Of a DNA stretch of 35,424 bases, positions 1-13,600 are shown in pieces. The translations under genes and the position numbers were made by a program. The stretch lies in contig NW_003143807.1 in the NCBI RefSeq assembly GCF_000003605.2, positions 4,252 to 39,675 of the forward strand. The letters are read 5' to 3'. The notes under the pieces were generated by a model. That model did no database searches, was not told where the DNA came from, and was given only the letters and a program-made list of their open reading frames with translations. Source of the stretch: Saccoglossus kowalevskii (lineage: Eukaryota > Hemichordata > Enteropneusta > Harrimaniidae). The stretch's first letter is position 1; every line of letters starts with the position of its first letter.

Positions 1-160
1 AACGTGAACACAACTATTCTCGTTGATAAGTTCATGTCTCCAGACTGATCACGTGGATTAATTTAGCATTTATCTCCCTGTACTTGTACTCTTTTTAGAC
101 AATGTCTTTGTCTAATCGAATCATATATTATAAGTACGCTGTTTAATGTTTATTCTGTAG

Positions 161-561
161 ATGTGAAAACCTTATGCACCTCTAATCGGTTTATGCCAAA
201 CCCATTCCTCGAATGCAGGGCGTTCGTATTGGATCTGGTTGGCATGGAGATCTTCACCAGGGAAAGTATACATTTCATAATATCGGCGGTAGATATCGAC
301 GACTTTGGTTGGAGCTGTTTTTTTAATAAATTCCCGCGCAGCGTTGCCGAACCCGAGCATGACCCAAGTACGAAAATCTTCCGATTACAACCCATAGGAT
401 TCAACGACCCAGTTGATCCCACAGGTGGACCTGTAGATCCTACCGATGATGACGTAGTTCCGACAGATAATACTGCTACTGAAGTCTCCTCAGTCCATGT
501 ATTGAAAGATTCATTTTCACTTTTAATATGGACTTTATGTTTAGCTCTTTCAATGAAGTAA
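161..561 (+). CDS. Last exon of a VirK-like surface protein gene (5' part outside window)
   Basis: The exon follows a polypyrimidine/AG acceptor (AG at 159-160), enters in phase 1 and stops with TAA at 559-561. Its translation parallels the last exon of the gene at 2873-7367: a segment with EIF, an alternating hydrophobic strand and VDIDDFG, then a proline/aspartate run ending DPSTKIFRLQP (the downstream gene has DPPTKIFQMVPR). A low-complexity D/P/T linker follows (DPVDPTGGPVDPTDDD), then a hydrophobic C-terminus (SLLIWTLCLALS) that looks like a GPI-attachment signal. It has the same orientation as the downstream gene, so the two form a head-to-tail pair. The remaining exons must lie left of base 1; bases 1-160 are intron. 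Divergence from the downstream copy is high, so this is an old duplicate or a different family member. No stop or frameshift suggests decay. The function is unknown. Confidence 0.72.
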
Positions 562-2769
562 CACTGTCACGCAAGGCAATACGCTTGAACATTGATATGT
601 GAAATGTACCCAGCTGTAATAAGATACCCCTCGTCCCTGCATTTGATGCGTTACTTATATAAGTTACACAAAATAACATTGACATAGAGAGTACACTGAA
701 AAACATCAAACGATGTGAATTCTCCAAATTGTGTTTATCAAAATGTGCCCTCATGAACAGTCTAGTTTCACCAACCAACACCAACCAACCGTCGATGATT
801 GTTTGTACGTACCTTTTAGTAAAATACCTTCTTGTCATATTCTTGAAATTTGTTTGATACATTTCTCCATGAAGTGTTCTAGCTCTTCCTTACTTCTTAT
901 AGGATAACTATTTTTCGGCAAGCACACCGATGTTTTATTTCAATGAATTTGCAATATTTGTGAAAGCTGTTTGTGCTGATTTCGATGTTCAATGTCACGC
1001 TTACTGTATGGACGCATGGTAGCCATTTTTACCTCGCTTTTGAAAGAAATAATAACTCAACATATCACAAATGTTATATTACGCATGTCTTCAGTTTCTA
1101 AAAGTATATGCACACGTTAATATGTACTTGGAATTAGTTGTACGTATTAGTAATTCAAAACGCATGCGCAAAAACATACTTTGGAAACAAACTGAACATT
1201 CTGTTTATAACCTACTTTGAACACTACTACGAAACAGACTTTTCGTTTTCTTACAACAGCTGTTAAAAATACTACATGTACATAGTTTTTAATTCAATTA
1301 TTCTTGCTTCCGTCATACAAATTATGTTGTTATTTTTTCTGAAATATTGCGTAATAATTATTTATGAAAATGCTCACTGATGTGCATAAGAAATACATTT
1401 CTTGATGAATTATTTTTGATGTCTTTAATTTCTGAATTCTCTTTTCAAAATCATTTGTTTTCAGCCGCCCCCCCCCCCAAATAATTTCACAATGTCGAAA
1501 ACGGAATGTCTTTATCGTAGTGTTTGTAACAGACAATTGGTTCATGAAGAAATTACATTTAGAATTTCATTTTCACGGCGTCAATATAATTGTTACAGTC
1601 CTGTTAATATGGCATTGGGCCAGGCTATAAGGTCACAATAAGGTTAAAAAATAACACTTGTTTAAGATGAATTTGATTACAATATAAAAAGACTGGCTGA
1701 TTGCATCCATATATGACGTCATATTTATATGTAAAAACCTGAAAACATAAACTTTCGGTTCTTGCATAGATTTTGATGTCGGGAACATTGGACCCCGACT
1801 GATGGTAATATGGCTGTACAATGCCCCTCGATACCGATAAACAAGATCCATAAGGTAGTTTAATTGTTGGCGTACAATACAGCATAGAAAACTACTGGTA
1901 CTGGGTTACCACTACTTCGCATTGTAGTGTTTGAACAAAAGTGTTTCGTGAGGGGTGGTGTATGTAAGGAGACGCTGTCAGCAGATACAACAACAAGTAC
2001 TTTTATTTTATGTAAATTTGTTTTCTACGTGCTTGTTTGATATGAATTAAACTATATATCACTTGTTTAAGTTTAAGTCTTCTTTAAGTAGATATATGTA
2101 TTGGTTCGTATTTATGGTCCCAATAAAACTGATATTTACATTTCGTGACTCGACCTATAAAACAAGTGTCAATGGCACACTAATAACAAGTTCAAGTTGA
2201 GATACACTTGTACCTATGTATTGCAGAGAATCAGGGCAGCTTGACCCTTTTATATCTGACGGCTTTTGCAAATAAAATAGAAGCATTAAACCATTTATTT
2301 AAACAGATGAATATTATGTCAATTGTATTGTTATTTTATCGGGGCAATAACAACTAAAGACTGGCCTTCGTAACGGCTGTTGAATGCTCCCTAATGTACG
2401 CGAACATTTTCAGGACACATCTAGCCTGAACTCTGATCCTGTAGTTGACCTTTGTGTCGGACACCCTCAACATTGTTAGGTAGATTCCAATGTTTGTCAA
2501 TTCGATGTGTTGATTAAATTAGGTAGCGTTGAGAGACATTGTACCTGTGTGGCTTTATTGAATCACATCATTATGCACGTAATTCACCTATTAGTTCGAA
2601 ATAATCAAACCAATTATTTTATTCCTACTAATAGTTGTTTCTTGTATATTTCAACACATTTGATCGAAAACCTGGTTTCACTCATCGTCGCCTTTATTAA
2701 TGCAATAAAGCAGGCATCAACTATCTTATTTGTATGAAATAAATTGAAAATCTCGTGATCATTTTATAA
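562..2769. other. Spacer between the two VirK-like genes
   Basis: About 2.2 kb of AT-rich DNA with no exon I can support. Short open frames on both strands lack recognisable domains or convincing splice sites. The only structural item is a run of 11 C at 1468-1478. The 3' UTR of the left gene and the promoter of the right gene must lie here. I saw no clear AATAAA close after the stop at 561. Confidence 0.5.
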
Positions 2770-2799
2770 CCAATAAATCGATAAAATATCTCTCTAGAG

Positions 2800-2806
2800 T
2801 ATAAAA
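2800..2806 (+). promoter_or_regulatory. TATA box of the VirK-like gene
   Basis: TATAAAA lies 67 bases upstream of the ATG at 2873, with a CCAAT motif at 2770-2774. A start site about 30 bases downstream (near 2830) would give a 5' UTR of roughly 40 bases. Position and match are good, but AT-rich DNA makes chance matches common. Confidence 0.5.
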
Positions 2807-2872
2807 CTACGAACCGGCGTAGGATTAACATCACTGGCGGAAACATCATTGATCTCGCTCAACCATCCCACG

Positions 2873-5800
2873 ATGATCTCTTTCAAATACGTTGTTTTTC
2901 TTTCGTGCTGTATATCAGTGCAGTGTGACGGTAAGTATAATTCACTCTCGCGTGTAGTAAGAACTACATACATTTTGCAAAAAATTGCTGCAATCCTTTA
3001 AAAAAATAGTACTACTACATCAACCTTACCAAGTGACTCGGTCACAAATTCTGGTCGAGATTTAGTTCTTACAAAATTGTCCACTCATATATTTATGTTA
3101 CATCTTACATGCTAAAACTAGAATAACAATTGTCGATACCGCCGCGACTTCTGACACACCATCATGACAGATTGCATTTAAATTTCATTTATTGAAATAA
3201 TAATGAACGACTATTTAATATCTTCTAGAATCCTCGCGTTATGACCAGCTGACGGATGCCAAGCAAGTAAAAGAAGCTCTGGTTGATGGATACCCAGTCA
3301 AATTTTTTGTCGATTTTGAGAAATGTGAAACGACGAAAATACCTATTGCAATTCCCGAGGTGGACCTGCAGGTAGGTGGAATTGGTCAACAGCAAATCGC
3401 CGATAAATCATGCGGAATGGTGTAAAATATTATTTCTTCTGAAGAAATTATTCATTTTCATTTTCATGGTAGAGCTATAATTTTATTCAAAAAAATATAA
3501 TTATTGTTTTCACTCTTACAGCCACCTTCACAGTACGGCTCGATTATCACGGAATTCCGCGCGACACAAGACGTAACTGGGGAACCAGTCGACATGCGAT
3601 TCACTACAACAAATATCATGCAATTTCCTGGCGTATTAGGTAATTATTGATATCACAATTTATACCAAATATGTAAAAATATGTAACACTACTTCAAAAA
3701 CTGTGGATGTTATTTTGCACATTGGTGTGTAGTATGAACCAACGATATTCTCGATAAATTAACGGTTAGACAACACACTGAGATAACAGTGCTACCCCTG
3801 CAATTGGTCCACTTAAATACTGAATGGTGACATTGTAAGCCTGTTTTCAGATGTTGTCCTGGGACGTCGACTTTCAAACGATCCGCATCAAGGGTACACG
3901 TGATATAGTTAATTGCTTTGTTAAATGTTCACCATTGTCTTATATGTTATTATTTCAGAGCATATATACGTGCACACCGAGGTTGTGCTATACCCAACTG
4001 GCAACGTCACCGTCAATACCCATTATATCCAACGTAAGGGACTCGTCAATGCTGGAACATCTGAGAACGACTGTCTGCTGAATGACGGTACCAACGACGA
4101 GGGCGCCTTCTTTTACAAGTCGACTTTGTATGAACCTGTTGCTATGACAACCTATGATGAAATCGAGTCAGCGCTGGTTGATGGATACAGTGTACGGTAT
4201 GGTGTGGTGTTCACGCGTTGTGGGGATTTTGGTGGTAGCTCAGATATGTTGGGTGCAGGGGACATGCCACAATATTACATTACAAGAGGTTAGTGTACTC
4301 GTTTTGAAACACGATCATGGATTCGATCGCTTAGGGACAATCCAGGCATATTTTGTTTTTGATTGTTATTGTTTGTGGGAAGTTATTCTAAAACATAAAT
4401 CCTATATGACTTGGTCTTCCAACACATCAGAATATGTGGGCAAACTCAAAACATCCACTGAGGAGACACTCCGGGTCTGTATAAAGGCCTGCAACCGCAT
4501 TTGGGCGAAGATAACTGTATTTTGGTTGTATTTGTTAGCCAATTCAGACAAAATATTAATGTAGACAAATGTTATTACAGAAACATTTTCCCTTCTTTCC
4601 TTCGCGATGCTTTTCACCACCGGACTTTCTCATCTAAATTTGCCTGCGCCTTTTTCTTATATACTTCAATATTTCTGGAAATGAACCCTAATTTTGAAGC
4701 CAACAAACAAAATTTGAGTCAATTTTCAGTTCTTACTGAAAATATTGTCTATTTTGGTCCCACTCTCTGAAAGAAAGTGCAGACTTTAAGCGGGATTATT
4801 TTGTGAATGTGTTATGAAAGGAGGGAATTAGTGAGGAAAACGTTAAGTCCTGATAACTCACTACTATCGCCATACTATATGTTGTTTACTAGGTGAGCAA
4901 ATTTCCACTGCTACTAGAAGGTTTGCCGCCAATCCAACTTTAAATGGTGAATTTGTATTAGACACATTCAGAGTAGACATCTTCAAAAATGCTACAGTGA
5001 AACTGTCAGTGGCGTCCTTAGATTTTGATGATTTCTCGAGTGTCAGGGATGAAGAGGTGCTGTGCAGCCTCGAAGACCCAGCTAGTGATCCACCAGCCTC
5101 GATATTCAAACTTGTTCCACGCGTTGATGAGCAGTCCACAGCTCCTGGTATATTGGTCACATTTTCTTTTATTCAATTTTAATTACAATACACTTTGTAA
5201 ATCTTTGCAGGGATATGATTCAAAATGGCTTTCTCGTTTGTCTAACTGTGTCATTCTGAACTAAATACGTTATATGACGTTTCCAAATGTTAACTATGCA
5301 GAACAAAAACAAAAACTCTAACTTATGAAAAGTCATAATCACATATAGTTATTGTAGCTGACAATGTTTTGTTACGTGTATACAATCGCTAAGACGTCTA
5401 TCAAACTATAAAATCAGGTGTTTTTGTCAAAAGGTACAGGAACTGATGCTAAAACAGATGCATTGGCGATACTGGTGACTTTGAATGCCTCGATGTCAAT
5501 AACATAATTACACAATTACTCCTTTTATATGATAGTTATTGTCAAAACATTTGACGTCCCTGCCTATTCTACATTCCTTTCGGTCCATAATTCCACACGA
5601 ATTAGATCATATACTGACCATATGATGTGTGTCACTAAGTTCCCCTTAGTTTACGTAATTAGTAAATTTTGATTAGGCATGTTACTGTATCCCTCAAAGA
5701 TAAATTGTGTATTTATATATTGTTCTACCTAAATAATACATAAATAATAGAGGTATCAACAAGTGTATTCATTTTGATCTATATTATATAACACACGCGG

Positions 5801-7367
5801 TATTTTTATTCTGACATAGACTCACCGTACCTTAGTCAGTTGGTGACTTCGACGCAAATTGGGGAAGCATTGAGTGAAGGTTATCCGATGCAGTTCTTTG
5901 TCAATTTTGAAAATTGTGATAGGGATTTGGTAGTTACACCACCGGAGATAAGCTTGGAGGTGAGTATGAGCACGAATCTTCATGACCGGAAGCTCGCCTA
6001 ATTGTAATTACCATTCTCGTTCCAAATGTCTTTATAGCACACTGAGATGTAATATATCGCACACCATGAGTTCATACAGTTCACATTGAAATGCCATTCT
6101 CGATTATGATATATTTGATTTGTGGGAATATACTTCTACTTCTGTATAGGAACCAACGGACTTTGGAACAATTATAGATGAATTCCGTGGTACCCGAGAC
6201 GTCACGGGAATGGCGGTACAGCTACAATTCACTGCAACAAAAGTCGCTAAATTCAGAGGCGTTGATGGTATGTATGCTTTTCTTAAATTAAATAATACAA
6301 GTTATTAGGATCAAGCTTTCAATTTACACAATTAAAACAATTGCCCAAGTCAAAAATACTATTTCATTGTCTACTGAAGATAAAATAAAACTAGTTGGTT
6401 TGCATTATAGACGTACAATTACATTCCTATATTTCCCATAAACTTACAATAATATGAATTTAAATATATATTCAATTGTTTCTCCACAGACCCCGTGATC
6501 GTTCATGTTAGTGTGGTGACCAACCCATCAGGAGCAGTGAGCGTAGCGGTCCATTATATTTCACAGGCCAACTATACATCGTTCGGAGTGTCCAACAACA
6601 TTTGCCAACTGAATGATGGAACGAGCGGTGGTGGTGGTGCTTTCTTCTATAGGTCGACTCTGTACGAGCCTGAGCCGTTGCAATCATTCAAAAATATACA
6701 GACAGCTGTGACTGACCAATATAATGTCCGTTACGGTGGTTCGTTTAGTCGATGCGATGAGGTGTTTAGTGGTGCTGAAACCCTTAGCTCAGGATTCATG
6801 AAAGTGTTCTATATTCTCAAAGGTAAGTGCAATATATTGTTTAGCGTTATATAGATGGGAAATATGCGCGGAAAACAAGAATAAGAACAACAATAATACT
6901 TCTACTATAATTATAATTTACCCTGCTCTAAAATAAACAGATTCATCGACTAACTATAAACATGTTTCTGTTTTTCAGACCAAAGGATCACTGCATCAAT
7001 CAACAAGCTGTATCAGAATCCATATTACAATGGTGGCTACGTACAGGACGTATTCCGTGGTGATATATTCAGCAATGACACCATGCATGCCTCACTACAA
7101 ACTTTAGACATTGACAACTTTTTTCAACGTATCACTGATGTGAATGTAGAATGTCCCATCAACGACCCGCCTAACGATCCACCCACAAAAATATTTCAAA
7201 TGGTCCCCCGTAAAAACGCGCTGCAGACAACTGCCGGCGCTGTGACTGTGACTGTGACTGAGACAGCCGGAACAACAAAGCAGCCCAAAACTGAAACATC
7301 TCGGAGTTCTTTGACGAAGTCATCTTTCATAGTCACATCCATTGTTTTGTTAGTATTCTTTTTCTAA
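2873..7367 (+). CDS. Secreted, probably GPI-anchored protein with four tandem VirK-like domains
   Basis: Nine exons join in frame to 627 aa: 2873-2930, 3229-3371, 3522-3639, 3959-4288, 4893-5147, 5820-5959, 6150-6267, 6490-6822, 6979-7367. All introns are GT-AG. Exon 1 encodes a signal peptide (MISFKYVVFLSCCISVQC). Four related domains follow at about residues 24-161, 172-290, 305-435 and 445-560. Each opens with a pattern such as ALVDGYPVKFFVDFEKC and carries a second cysteine near its end, suggesting one disulfide per domain. The pattern Y-x-x-L...AL-x-x-G-x-x-V...C followed by beta-strand repeats resembles Pfam VirK (PF06903), known from bacteria and some animals; I judge this by eye. Exons 2-5 and 6-9 are duplicated cassettes. 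The tail is Thr-rich (TVTVTVTETAGTT) and ends in a hydrophobic stretch (SFIVTSIVLLVFFF) typical of GPI attachment. The gene model is strong, the family name moderate, and the biochemical role unknown. Confidence 0.82.
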
Positions 7368-10300
7368 ACTTGGGTAAAACGCTAATTATTGCCGGGTGCT
7401 GAAATTTACTAACAAGTACATTGAATGTATAATAGTAGAATATCCCAGGAAACAGGGCTGGTTCAGATATACTGTTATTGTTTGCTTTGTTTTAATGATA
7501 ATGTATGAGTAGATATCCGGTTTGCGTTAGTTTAGTTAACAGTGACAGTGCAATGCATCATATGAGTTAGGTCACAGTGTATTGCTTTATTAAGGTGGCA
7601 ACAAGAGAGAAACTATTTATCTGTGATTCAGACACTCTCTATAAGTTACTAAGCATACTACCATAACAATCTACGGTGCTTTCAAGAAAAGCACAATAGC
7701 GCAATTGACCGCCAGGTAATCCCTTAGACAAACATGCACATAGGCAAACATATTCGCCTATATCTAAGCTTTCAGGTGTACGTTGAAATAGTAGCAGGTT
7801 TGGTAAGTTTTAGAGAATTTCTGAATCACAGAATAATTTACTTTTTACTCGTTGCACCCCATGTTGCTACTTTAGTAAGTAACCAATCAATAATTTCGCC
7901 ATGTGTTCTTCAATTGTAGTTCAACGTGCAATTGGTTTACATCATTGTCATCACTTCAAAGTGGTATATCCTTAGCAGTTAACTCTTTTCCACCAACAAC
8001 AAAAACGCCCCCATGGTGATGTGTTTATCTGAGAACAGAGCCGAATGACACAACACAACAAATCATCGTCGCAAATGTAAAAATAACTGTTTTCAGTCAA
8101 AAGTAGCGCCCGGTACAGTTACAAAAGTTGTACATTGAATTCAGTTGTGTTATGACGTTCCAAAATAAGGGAGCCGAGCACTTTAGCATTATGATTAAAT
8201 ACTTCATGTGCCGCAAATGACGAAAAACTTAAAGGGCGGCAGTCGTCGCGCTGCGCATATGCGACATTTGTGTTGAATAACAGATAAACATTGATTGTCA
8301 TAATCCAATGCGCTCTTCTAATTGAAATCACAAGTATGAGGTTTGACCTGGGCGCGACTTGCACTAATTATCACCGGTGACTCCTTTGATAACTTCCAAT
8401 CACCCTTCAAAAATACTTAATTAATGCTCAGTTAGGACTCGTTGATCTGCTCAACAGTCGCCATCTTTCTTCATATATCTCGACCTATATATCTCGCGCC
8501 TGCGTGGCGCGACTACTACCGCCCTTCAACATTTTCCGATAGCATTCAACGGCGAATATTTTTGTGCATATTGTTAACTGAATAATGTAAAATAATGTAT
8601 ACAAGTTTTCCGGTGAGCGTTCTTTAAATGTCCGGTTTAAAATAAATGACGAAAACAATAAAGTTTTCTGAAACGCATAAAAGTTTAAAATATGTTTGAG
8701 ATTTGTGTTTTATTTCCCAAGGTGTAAAATTAATCGGGAATTTGGGTTTAGAAGCTGTAATGTGACGGGTCTAGGTCGCTATGTATGTTAGGTGTCGATA
8801 AAAGGCATGAAATGATACATATTTTTTTAAAAAACGATGAATACCAACGGTCCACAATTAGACGGAGTATGCTAATCTAATTCATTTTGAATTCATAATA
8901 TCAGTTATGAATCAGTTAATTTTGAGAAATTACTCGTAAACTGCGTCATAAACATAACATTACGTCTTGGCTTTGATCCTATCGGACAGTTTCTGGGTCA
9001 ACTTCACATATTTCTGGGGAATGAATACAACGTTCCCATTGTTACATTTGTTTCATTTCGGCTGTATATTGTGTGTATGCTGCCACCAACGGCATTTGTT
9101 TGAAACATACGCGGGATCCAAATTAACCAAGCTATGTTTTGTGTGTGGAGCATATCATATACACCCAAATAAGGTAGAGATGTAGGTTCGTGGGCACGTG
9201 GGAGTGAAATTTTTTGTTTTGCTTCTTATTATCCAAATATTCCTGGCAATAGACTGTTAAAATTTTGTAGAATTGTGAATAATGGAACATACTCAAAAAA
9301 CGATTTTAAAATATAGATAACAAGTGCAAACATTCTCTCTTTTGAATGCTAAGCAAGATTTAGCAAGGCTGTACATAAATACTAAAAAAGAAACATGGTG
9401 AAAAAAAGAAATGACGGGATCTCCATATTATGCACTATATTTAACTTTTAACAAAACGATAATACATTTAAATTTGGAACTGTTACAGTCATTTTAATTA
9501 TGAGTATTAGCAAACTTCTTACTGAGTGAATTGTTATGCAAATTAGCAAATATCTCAGCTTCTTTTTAGCGCACATCCCAGAACTTTAAAAAAATAGCTC
9601 CTAGACGCTTTGACCTTTTGTTTTGAAATTTTCACAAATGATTGACAATGTACTGTGTTTATCTTCAAAACGCCGTTGGGGCATTGTTTTTGGTTGAACA
9701 GTGTTACAACAATCGCACAGACAACTAGCCTGGGTGTTAATTTATGCATAAACTTGGAGTAGTGAAATTTGGGCTGCTGCCCTGCAAAATTGATAAGTAG
9801 ACAGTTTTCAAGGCGGCACTTTCTTCATAGTAAACAGATGTACCCATGAACCAATTTTGACAGGAAACAGAAGCATGGTTTAGGAGCTAATTTGTTTAAA
9901 TAACTTTTGACCAAACAAGCACATTTTTGTGCATATTTCAAACTACAGTGTCCATTAAAAAAATACTAACAAAATTGTTAAATTCATACAATAAGCTTTC
10001 CGAAAATATATACTTTTGTGGACAAGGGAGATCATCTTGGTTTCCTAATTAACTAATTAAAATACCTGTCAGGTAAACTGCATCTCTGCCTTAAGAGAAC
10101 AATTCAGCCATTTTACAAGACCAGGTTACGACTAGAGTACAAAGTGAATTATAAATAGTTTGTTTATTTAATTCTTTAGCTGTTTATCACAGAAATGTTA
10201 ACATAATAACCGCCGACAGCTACGCAAAAGGTTACCATGCAGTCAAGCCAGTCGATGATGCACATGGTTGAGTAACCCTTTTTTCCATTTTGCTGAATAA

Positions 10301-10405
10301 ATTAAATAAAATTGCGGGTTTCATAGTCGTCATGGAAATACGCCCAATGCTATCTGTGGGATGTAAAACCAATCACTTTTGGTCCGCATACTTTCCTGAC
10401 CCAGT
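7368..10405. other. Spacer without supported genes
   Basis: AT-rich DNA holding the 3' UTR of the VirK-like gene and unassigned sequence. Open frames are all under about 85 codons, without domains or splice support. A slightly GC-richer patch at 8450-8530 has no coding potential I can defend. Confidence 0.45.
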
Positions 10406-10683
10406 CACAGTCAGCTGGCTCACGCGTGACAATAAAATAAATATGATATTTACTATATGGGGGCCGCCATCTTGAATGATGCTTAAGACTAAATAAGAGA
10501 CAAGCTGTGAAACGCGTTTTTCAGATTCCTACAAATCAGGACAAAAATACCAATCTTTCACAAAAATACGGACCGTTGGGGTTATATTAAGCCAACCGAT
10601 AACAAAATTCGGCCTAATCCGTCGTTTTTGTGTGGAAAAATCCCTTGCATACGAACACCTAATTACACGAAGAACCTAGAACA
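10406..10683. mobile_element. Truncated copy of the foldback MITE found at 21312-21756
   Basis: It starts with CACAGTCAGCTGGC and runs parallel to the left about 280 bases of the complete element at 21312-21756. Shared blocks include ATATGGGGGCCGCCATCTTG, AAATAAGAGACAAG, AGCCAACCGATAACAAAATT and CCTAATTACACGAAGAAC. Similarity stops near 10683, and the right inverted repeat is missing. It is therefore a 3'-deleted, non-autonomous copy. Confidence 0.8.
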
Positions 10684-13600
10684 CGAGAACACTGACATCA
10701 AACGAGATACTGAAAATCAGTTGACATTCGGTCGACACATTTAATTAGAAACAACATCTCGCAGGGTTACTTTTGTATGGGATCGATACTCAGGGTGTAC
10801 TTAGAGGTAGGGTTATATGGCATCTGACGCTTGTGTACATGCACGCTGTGATGTTGGATCATGCGCGTGTATTGGTTCTTCTGTTAACACATATATACGA
10901 CAGAATATGCTTAACCATAAAATATGTGTTTTCAAACCAAGTACCAAATGAATGAACAACGTGTGTACTTATCTTGCATTCCTATTGGCTGTGGCGTGAT
11001 GAGAGAAGAGAATGGATTGGTTAAAAATACATGACAACTCAGTATACTGTGTTGGCAGTTACACCGCCGGCCCCAGCCCACCCAATTACACACACGCACA
11101 CACGGTCATACATAGACATAATGTCGCCCAACTTTGAACTCATTGTACATGGATATTGGACTGTAGCTGTATAATCAGTTATTTGACTTACATGACGCAC
11201 TACAGTAGTTAATACAGCTTAGCAAGTGTTACATAATTCTACTCATACAAAAACTAGACTTGGATTTGAAAATCAATAATATAAAATATAATCAATGACT
11301 ATTTACTGACTTAATTTATTCAAGCAATTTTTTACAAATTTAAATGAAACAACGACCTTCAAAACGAATATGTAACTACTGTCTACGTATACATATGTTT
11401 TATAATTCCCTATTCCATGCTTATATTATTCACGTTATTCTCGCGTGACTTGGCTATGATCCGCATACTTTCTAACAATCCCCGAGTCAATACTGCATTT
11501 AACAGCGATTATCTGTCGCCGTCGAGCAGAAATTTATATTATCCTACAATACGGCCTGTAATATGATATAGCAAACAATACGTCACTCTCGGCTACACAC
11601 ACAAAGACGTCATACCGTATCGCTAGGTACGCCACCGTTCGCCACGGCGATAGAGAGGAACAGGTCTGCCGGGGATAGTTAACGGGGATCTGTGTTATAT
11701 TGATATCTGGCTTTGCATGATACATCACATCATTTGTGCTTCGTCTACCATATTAAAAAGTACTGAAATTGCTGGTATTTTTTACTTCGATTATTATCCA
11801 GTCAAGTTCTTAGTTGAATAACGGGTGAGTTATATTGTCTGTGATTCCGTGTTTGTTTTTCATTTTAAAAAAAAAAACGTTATCTACTAAATAAAATGAA
11901 ATTTGAGTCACTATTTTGTTCCTATTTAATTTCAAAAGTAAAAATCTTACATTGTTCATATTACATGTTTAAGACAACTTAATATGAATGAGCACAATCA
12001 GTGCAATATTTTCCCTGAACAAATTCGCAATCTCCTAAAGTGTGTTATGCGAGGTGGTTTATATGGCAACGCCGTCTTTTCACCAATTACCTCGATTGCA
12101 TTATTTACAAGTTGGGTATGGCAACGTCTCCTCAAAAACATCTTGTTTTCATTCAGGCAACTAGTCGTTCATCGCCACAATCGTGCGTACGAACGTATAT
12201 TGCTCCTATATTTGACATTTGTATAGAGAGCGGTAAGAGATATTTTCGTGAGCTGTAATCAATTGTTTTTATTTTCGTAATAATGTAATTAAAATAAATA
12301 AGCAAAGGTAAATTCGTAGACATGTACAAGGTGTAAAATGTAATCAGCTATTTTATTCGTCCGCAATTTGTACAAAGGTCTTATTTTTTGTAAGCGTGTA
12401 TAAAGCGTTTTCAACATTAAATTTCCTAATTCGTACGCAATTTCCAATTTTGATTCTTAAACACAAATTATCAAATATACTATACAGTGTAAAAAAAACT
12501 ATTTTTTACTGTAAATAGAAGTTTCCTTTTTATTTCCTGTATAATCGTGAAATGCATTTTTTTATTTCCTGTAACCTGTACCCTTTGTATAAGCGCTAAA
12601 CAACATTCTTAGCGTCACGGTAAAATCTTGAAAAAAAACTAATAATTTTATTTTTCTATCCAAAAAATCATGAGAGTGCTTTTCAACTTGAATAAAAGAT
12701 GATTATATTTATTCACTGTATCTAGGCAACCTTCTCATGATGCAGAGTAAACATACCTTGAAGGATTTAAGGCATAACTGAAAACTGTTGGTGCAGGGAA
12801 TGCTGGGTATTTCATACGCTGTCACACATTCACTCTTTATTTTTGAAATCAGTGCACTGAAATTTAACTGTATTAATGATATAATGATTTTGGTATTCTG
12901 TTTAAGATTACTGTGGAACGTTAGAATATTTTATGTACCGGTATTGTAACTTGCATGCATTATGTGACGTCGTTGTAAAAAAAATGGACTTTAGCAGTTT
13001 TGAGCGCCTTTAATTTTTTGGTTTAACGTTATTGCCATCTAAGCAAACCGCTGCACCGATGCATTGCATAACGCATCACCTCGACTGAAACGGCATTTAC
13101 AGTGGGACTCACGGAGTTGATTACTTCGCGGTATACAACCCAACATTGATTTTGAATTAACCCCTAAACTATCGGTAACCGATTATTGATTAAAGTTCTG
13201 ATCGATAATATGTGTCATATTTCAACACACTACCATTCATTTTCATAGTTCTGCATCAAATTACAATGTCACTTCGATACAGATGTTTCATATTCACACG
13301 AGTTGGTTCAGTTACGTGCCTCGTCATATATACCAACAAATCAAACATAAACCAGTGTGTATGGGTCGATTACATTAAGAGAAATATATTGCTTGGTCAC
13401 GAATCAAATGAAAATGAGTCTGAAACTTAACACGGTTCTACGAAAACGTGGCCTCAGACACGCGGATTGATAGTGAAATAAATAGCGGCAAATGTTCTTT
13501 TGATTGGGGTAGACCGGTCGCATGGTGTCTTCCTTGGCTTCTTGGTGGACAATAAAACTGAATATAACTTTATGCGGTATTTATTCGAATGAACGTAACC

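Noticed and set aside
476-862. 128-codon minus-strand frame after the left VirK-like exon
   Set aside because: Overlaps the end of that exon and has no recognisable domain or convincing splice context.
11984-12258. Two overlapping frames of 72-80 codons in the central spacer
   Set aside because: No domain, no splice support and competing frames; expected by chance in a spacer this long.
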